Below, piece by piece: positions 5,992-9,020 of a DNA stretch of 9,020 bases (positions are counted from its first letter, which is position 1; each line of letters opens with the position of its first letter). The stretch lies in the NCBI GenBank assembly GCA_031255495.1, contig JAIRSK010000061.1:1-9020 (forward strand), written 5' to 3'. The notes beneath the pieces are model-generated. The model was not told where the DNA came from, made no database searches, and saw only the letters and a list, made by a program, of their open reading frames with translations. This DNA comes from Endomicrobiellum devescovinae. Its GTDB lineage: Bacteria; Elusimicrobiota; Endomicrobiia; Endomicrobiales; Endomicrobiaceae. The position numbers were made by a program, and so were the translations under genes.

Positions 5992-8508
5992 ATGTCAAAA
6001 GAAAAAGAAACAAAAGAAGAGCAAGTGGCAATGATGCCGGCAAGCATTGCACCTCGCAATATTGAAGATGAAATGAGAACTTCCTACATAGATTATGCCA
6101 TGAGCGTAATTGTGGGAAGGGCGTTGCCAGATGTTCGTGACGGTTTAAAACCTGTTCATAGAAGAATACTTTACGCCATGAAGGAAATGGGACTAAAGCA
6201 TAATACAGCTTATAAAAAATCTGCCAGAGTAGTTGGAGATGTTTTGGGTAAGTATCACCCTCACGGCGATTCTGCTGTTTATGGTGCTGTAGTAAGAATG
6301 GCACAGGATTTTTCTCTAAGATATCCTATGATTGACGGACAGGGAAACTTTGGAAGCATAGATGGCGACTTTGCCGCAGCTATGCGTTATACCGAAGTAA
6401 GAATGGATGCAATTACCGAAGAGATGCTTGCGGACTTGGATAAAAACACAGTTGATTTTATACCTAATTACGACGGTTCTTTAAAAGAGCCTTTAATACT
6501 TCCTTCAAAAATTCCTAGCCTTTTGATTAATGGATCTGCAGGTATTGCTGTAGGTATGGCTACTAATATTCCTACTCATAACATAGGCGAAATCAGCGAC
6601 GCTTTAATCGCTTTAATAGATGATGAGGATTTGCCTGTCTCTGAGCTTGCTAAACATATTAAAGGTCCTGATTTCCCTACAGGAGCTATAATTTTAGGCA
6701 AAGGTGGAATAAGAGATTATATGGAAAAAGGCAGAGGCTCTGTAAAAATAAGAGCCAAAGCTGAAATAGAAGAATCCAAAAGTGGAAGAGAAGCTATAAT
6801 AATAAACGAGATTCCGTACCAAGTAAACAAAGCAAATCTTATAACTTCAATAGCCGATTTGGTAAAAGATAAAAAGATTGACGGCATTTCTGACTTACGC
6901 GATGAATCCGACCGCGATGGCATAAGAATTGTCATAGAATTAAAGAGAGACGCAAATGCTCAAGTTGTTTTGAATCAACTTTACAAGCACACGCAGATGC
7001 AGTCATCTTTTGGCGTTATAATGCTTGCGCTTGTAAACAATAGACCTAAAGTGATGAACATAAAAGAAATTTTAGTTCACCATATTGAACATAGAAAGGT
7101 TGTCATAACTAGAAGAACAAAGTTTGACTTGCAAAAGTCCGAGGCTAGAGCACACATATTGGAAGGCTTAAAAATAGCCATAGACAATATAGACGCTATT
7201 GTTAAGATTATAAAAGAATCGCCTGATGAAGATATAGCTCGTGCAAGTCTTATGAGTAAGTTCCGTTTAACAAAAATTCAATCTGAAGCTATCTTGGAAA
7301 TGAAGATTCGCCAGCTTACCGGATTAAAAAGAAAAGAGATAGATGAAGAGTATCTGGAAACTATAAAGCTTATAGAAAAACTTCGTTCTATTTTAGCAGA
7401 TCCCAAAAAAATTCTTTCAATAATAAAAGATGAGACCGTTGAAATAAAGAAAAAGTATGGCGACAAGAGAAGGACTCAAATACAGGCAGCAGAAGCCGAC
7501 TTTAATATTGAAGATTTAATTCAACAAGAAGAAGTTGCGGTGACAATGTCCCACGCAGGTTATATTAAGCGCATACCTCTTGATACGTATAAAGCTCAGC
7601 ACAGAGGAGGACGCGGAATAACCGCAATGAACACAAAAGAAGAGGATTTTGTTGAAAACTTATTTATTACCAGCTCGCATGCTTATATGCTCTTCTTTAC
7701 AACCAGAGGAAGATTATACTGGACAAGAGTTTACGAAATTCCCGAAGGTGTAAGAACATCTAAAGGGAAAGCCATAGTAAACCTCTTGCAGCTGCAAGGC
7801 ACAGAGGAAAAAATTACAGCCGCAATCCCTATAAGGTCATCTAATCCTAAAGACATTAAAGATGAATATTTGTTAATGTGTACTAGGAATGGCACAATTA
7901 AAAAGATTGCATTGGACGAGTTTACAAACCCAAGAAAGGGCGGCATAATAGCTATTAAACTTGAAGACGGCGACATCTTAACTGAAGTAAAAGCCATAGA
8001 GAAAAATCCTGAAGTTATAATCGCAACCAAAAAAGGCATAGCGATAAGGTTTAAAGAAAGCGATGTGCGCGCGATAGGGCGCAATGGAATGGGCGTAAAT
8101 GGAATTTCTCTTGAGAAAGATGATGAAGTTATAGGCATGGAAGTTCTTTCTCCAGACGACGTTTTCTTATCAGTTTCAGAAAATGGCTATGGAAAAAGAA
8201 CAGAAGTAGGCAAATATCGTTTGCAAAAGAGAGCAGGACACGGTGTTATTAATATGCAGGCTACAGACAGAAACGGGAACGTCGTAGGCATTAAAAAAGC
8301 AAATGACGGTGAAGTTATGATTATGACACAAAATGGTATAACTATAAGATTAAGAGTAAATAGTATTTCTGTAATAGGAAGAAATACTCAAGGAGTAAGA
8401 TTAGTAAAGCTTAGCGATGGCGACAAAGTTGCGGCTATTGCAAGCGTTGTAAAAGACGAAGAAAGCGAAGTAGCTCAGGATGCTGTAGAAAAAGTTAAAG
8501 ACGAATAA
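5992..8508 (+). CDS. gyrA: DNA gyrase subunit A
   Basis: GyrA is the DNA breakage-reunion and wrapping subunit, working as A2B2 with GyrB. The 838-aa product has the winged-helix core with catalytic Tyr133 in AAMRYTEVRM, and the quinolone-determining segment KYHPHGDSAVYGAVVRMAQ (87-105). IxxIYxVNK-like strand sequence (IINEIPYQVNK, 270-280) and a coiled-coil gate (about 370-500) follow. The C-terminal beta-pinwheel (about 505-820) contains the GyrA box as QHRGGRGI (536-543), which marks it as GyrA rather than ParC. A short acidic tail ends the protein. ATG 5992 is set by AAGAGG (5980-5985) with a 6-base spacer. In the quinolone region, Ser94 equals E. coli Ser83, but Gly98 stands at the Asp87 position. 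The gene was probably once directly downstream of gyrB. Confidence 0.98.
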   Translation: MSKEKETKEEQVAMMPASIAPRNIEDEMRTSYIDYAMSVIVGRALPDVRDGLKPVHRRILYAMKEMGLKHNTAYKKSARVVGDVLGKYHPHGDSAVYGAVVRMAQDFSLRYPMIDGQGNFGSIDGDFAAAMRYTEVRMDAITEEMLADLDKNTVDFIPNYDGSLKEPLILPSKIPSLLINGSAGIAVGMATNIPTHNIGEISDALIALIDDEDLPVSELAKHIKGPDFPTGAIILGKGGIRDYMEKGRGSVKIRAKAEIEESKSGREAIIINEIPYQVNKANLITSIADLVKDKKIDGISDLRDESDRDGIRIVIELKRDANAQVVLNQLYKHTQMQSSFGVIMLALVNNRPKVMNIKEILVHHIEHRKVVITRRTKFDLQKSEARAHILEGLKIAIDNIDAIVKIIKESPDEDIARASLMSKFRLTKIQSEAILEMKIRQLTGLKRKEIDEEYLETIKLIEKLRSILADPKKILSIIKDETVEIKKKYGDKRRTQIQAAEADFNIEDLIQQEEVAVTMSHAGYIKRIPLDTYKAQHRGGRGITAMNTKEEDFVENLFITSSHAYMLFFTTRGRLYWTRVYEIPEGVRTSKGKAIVNLLQLQGTEEKITAAIPIRSSNPKDIKDEYLLMCTRNGTIKKIALDEFTNPRKGGIIAIKLEDGDILTEVKAIEKNPEVIIATKKGIAIRFKESDVRAIGRNGMGVNGISLEKDDEVIGMEVLSPDDVFLSVSENGYGKRTEVGKYRLQKRAGHGVINMQATDRNGNVVGIKKANDGEVMIMTQNGITIRLRVNSISVIGRNTQGVRLVKLSDGDKVAAIASVVKDEESEVAQDAVEKVKDE

Positions 8509-8539
8509 GTTAAATAAGAGAAGGTAATAAAAACAAAAT

Positions 8540-8575
8540 AAAGAAGACTCCGAAATTTAATTGGAGTCTTCTTTT
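8540..8575 (+). terminator. Intrinsic terminator after gyrA
   Basis: AAGAAGACTCC (8541-8551) pairs perfectly with GGAGTCTTCTT (8563-8573), plus one more A-T pair outside, around an 11-base loop. A short T-rich tail (TTCTTTTAT) follows. An A-rich run lies before the stem, so the hairpin could also stop transcription from the other side. It closes the gyrase transcript. Confidence 0.9.
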
Positions 8576-8585
8576 ATAACTTAAT

Positions 8586-8613
8586 TTGACATTATCAACG
8601 TACTTGATATAAT
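8586..8613 (+). promoter_or_regulatory. Near-consensus sigma-70 promoter
   Basis: A perfect TTGACA (8586-8591) and a perfect TATAAT (8608-8613) are separated by 16 bases, and TGA directly before the -10 gives an extended -10. The predicted start is about A8620. It lies just past the gyrA terminator and drives the leader and guanylate-kinase-like gene. It is the strongest promoter match in the window. Confidence 0.82.
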
Positions 8614-8619
8614 TGTTTT

Positions 8620-8752
8620 ATTAGCAAAATCTGCTAAGAAGGTTTCTATTCAAGTTATTCAAGTGTTTATTCTCCCTCAGCACTAAGTAATTCACTTTGG
8701 ACAGCTTATGGCGTAATGCCTAGTAAACCGACTATTATCGTAACAAAGGAAT
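8620..8752 (+). ncRNA. Predicted structured 5' leader (three-way junction) or small RNA
   Basis: The predicted transcript begins with a perfect 6-bp hairpin (TTAGCA 8621-8626 with TGCTAA 8632-8637). A closing stem follows: GGTTTCTA 8641-8648 pairs with TAGTAAACC 8721-8729, with T8724 bulged. Inside it are an imperfect arm (8652-8656 with 8703-8707, 8658-8660 with 8699-8701, 8661-8665 with 8693-8697) and a small hairpin (GGC 8710-8712 with GCC 8718-8720). The result is a three-way junction. It matches no riboswitch class I recognise. The folding was done by eye, and chance pairing in AT-rich RNA is possible. Confidence 0.4.
8647..8664 (+). repeat. Tandem 9-bp direct repeat (TATTCAAGT x2)
   Basis: TATTCAAGT at 8647-8655 is repeated exactly at 8656-8664 with no gap. 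It lies about 27 bases past the predicted transcription start and inside the predicted leader structure. It could be a slippage product or a repeated protein-binding half-site; the sequence alone does not decide. Confidence 0.8.
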
Positions 8753-8764
8753 ATGGATAAAATT

Positions 8765-9020
8765 ATGAAAATCTTATTGAGTTCAGTATTAGTGGTTGCT
8801 TTGTTTGTTTCACCGTTGTTTGCAGATATTTATGTTGTCCACTCATGTTCAGGAGCAGGAAAAGACACGATTGTATCCGCTGTTTGCGATATTTTAAAAG
8901 ACATACATTACGTTCCAAGAATAACTACGAGAGCAATACGCGCCAATGAGAGGAATGGAGTGGATATGACTTTCGTAGATAAGAAAAAATTCGCAATAAT
9001 GGAAAGCAAGGGAGAGATAT
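8765..9020 (+). CDS. Guanylate-kinase-like protein with N-terminal signal peptide (partial, 3' end outside window)
   Basis: The first 85 codons are present. Residues 1-20 form a typical Sec signal peptide: a Lys at position 2, a hydrophobic core ILLSSVLVVALFVSPLF and an LFA cleavage motif before Asp21. There is no lipobox Cys. A guanylate-kinase fold starts at once: IYVVHS strand, P-loop SCSGAGKDT (27-35, Lys33), TTRAIRANERNG (54-65) matching the GMP-binding TTRxxRxxExxG, then FVDKKKF and MESKGEI. Arg56, Arg59 and Glu62 are kept. The usual P-loop first Gly is Ser27, the Ser after Lys is Asp34, and the GMP-contacting Tyr is Met68. AAAGGA (8745-8750) is 14 bases from ATG 8765 and 2 from in-frame ATG 8753, so the start is uncertain. 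The substrate is unknown; it is probably not the housekeeping Gmk. Confidence 0.75.
   Translation, partial: MKILLSSVLVVALFVSPLFADIYVVHSCSGAGKDTIVSAVCDILKDIHYVPRITTRAIRANERNGVDMTFVDKKKFAIMESKGEI

Noticed and set aside
5675..6304. Minus-strand open frame of 209 codons over the start of gyrA
   Set aside because: It crosses the decayed gene and antisense to gyrA, is rich in Phe/Leu/His without domain pattern, and has no promoter or ribosome site that I can see.
6717..8138. Minus-strand open frames inside gyrA
   Set aside because: They are antisense shadows of gyrA without independent support.
8620..8752. Leader as a purine riboswitch or 6S RNA
   Set aside because: The GTTTCTA stretch and three-way junction recall a purine riboswitch, but the conserved core and loop-loop bases are not in the right places. 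6S-type length and central bubble are not matched either.
8638..8760. Open frame through the leader ending in a 14-codon ATG frame (8716-8760) just before the kinase-like gene
   Set aside because: It has no start codon before 8716 and only a weak ribosome site. The 14-codon part could be a leader peptide coupled to ATG 8765, but nothing beyond position supports it.

Overview
The window reads as the replication-origin neighbourhood of an AT-rich bacterial chromosome. The order is dnaA 3' end, origin-like intergenic region, dnaN, a dciA-type (DUF721) helicase-loader gene, gyrB, an inserted Fic-domain gene with a decayed zinc-ribbon gene, gyrA, terminator, then a separate promoter and the 5' part of an export-tagged guanylate-kinase-like gene. 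All genes lie on the + strand. GyrB (828 aa) carries the long insertion between TOPRIM and tail that is common in Gram-negative-type GyrB, which argues against Firmicutes. Low GC, no recF between dnaN and gyrB, and a gene with several lesions would suit a host-associated, genome-reducing lineage. Elusimicrobiota (Endomicrobium-like) is my best guess, but it is inferred from gene order and style only.

Region by region. Positions 1-137 encode the DnaA C-terminal DNA-binding domain. Positions 138-488 hold four DnaA-box-like 9-mers, an AT-rich stretch and a perfect hairpin whose loop lies in one of the boxes, so this is a good oriC candidate. dnaN (489-1619) is followed two bases later by dciA (1622-1897). 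gyrB (1964-4450) and gyrA (5992-8508) encode the two gyrase subunits and were probably once adjacent. A segment of about 1.5 kb now separates them and is bounded by near-identical direct repeats copied from the 3' end of gyrB. It holds an intact class II Fic AMP-transferase-like gene (4600-5700) and a zinc-ribbon reading frame broken by a frameshift at an A7 run and by an in-frame TGA (5731-5950).

After gyrA comes a strong intrinsic terminator (8540-8575), then a near-consensus promoter (TTGACA, 16-base spacer, extended TATAAT). The promoter leads into a leader of about 130-145 bases that can fold into a three-way junction. The gene behind it encodes a Sec-type signal peptide joined directly to a guanylate-kinase fold, and runs off the window.

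How the genes work together: DnaA opens the origin, DciA is expected to help load the replicative helicase, the DnaN clamp tethers the polymerase, and gyrase relieves supercoils. The two most unusual items are a Fic gene inside the gyrase locus, given that some Fic toxins are known to AMPylate GyrB, and a nucleotide-kinase-like protein apparently addressed out of the cytoplasm.
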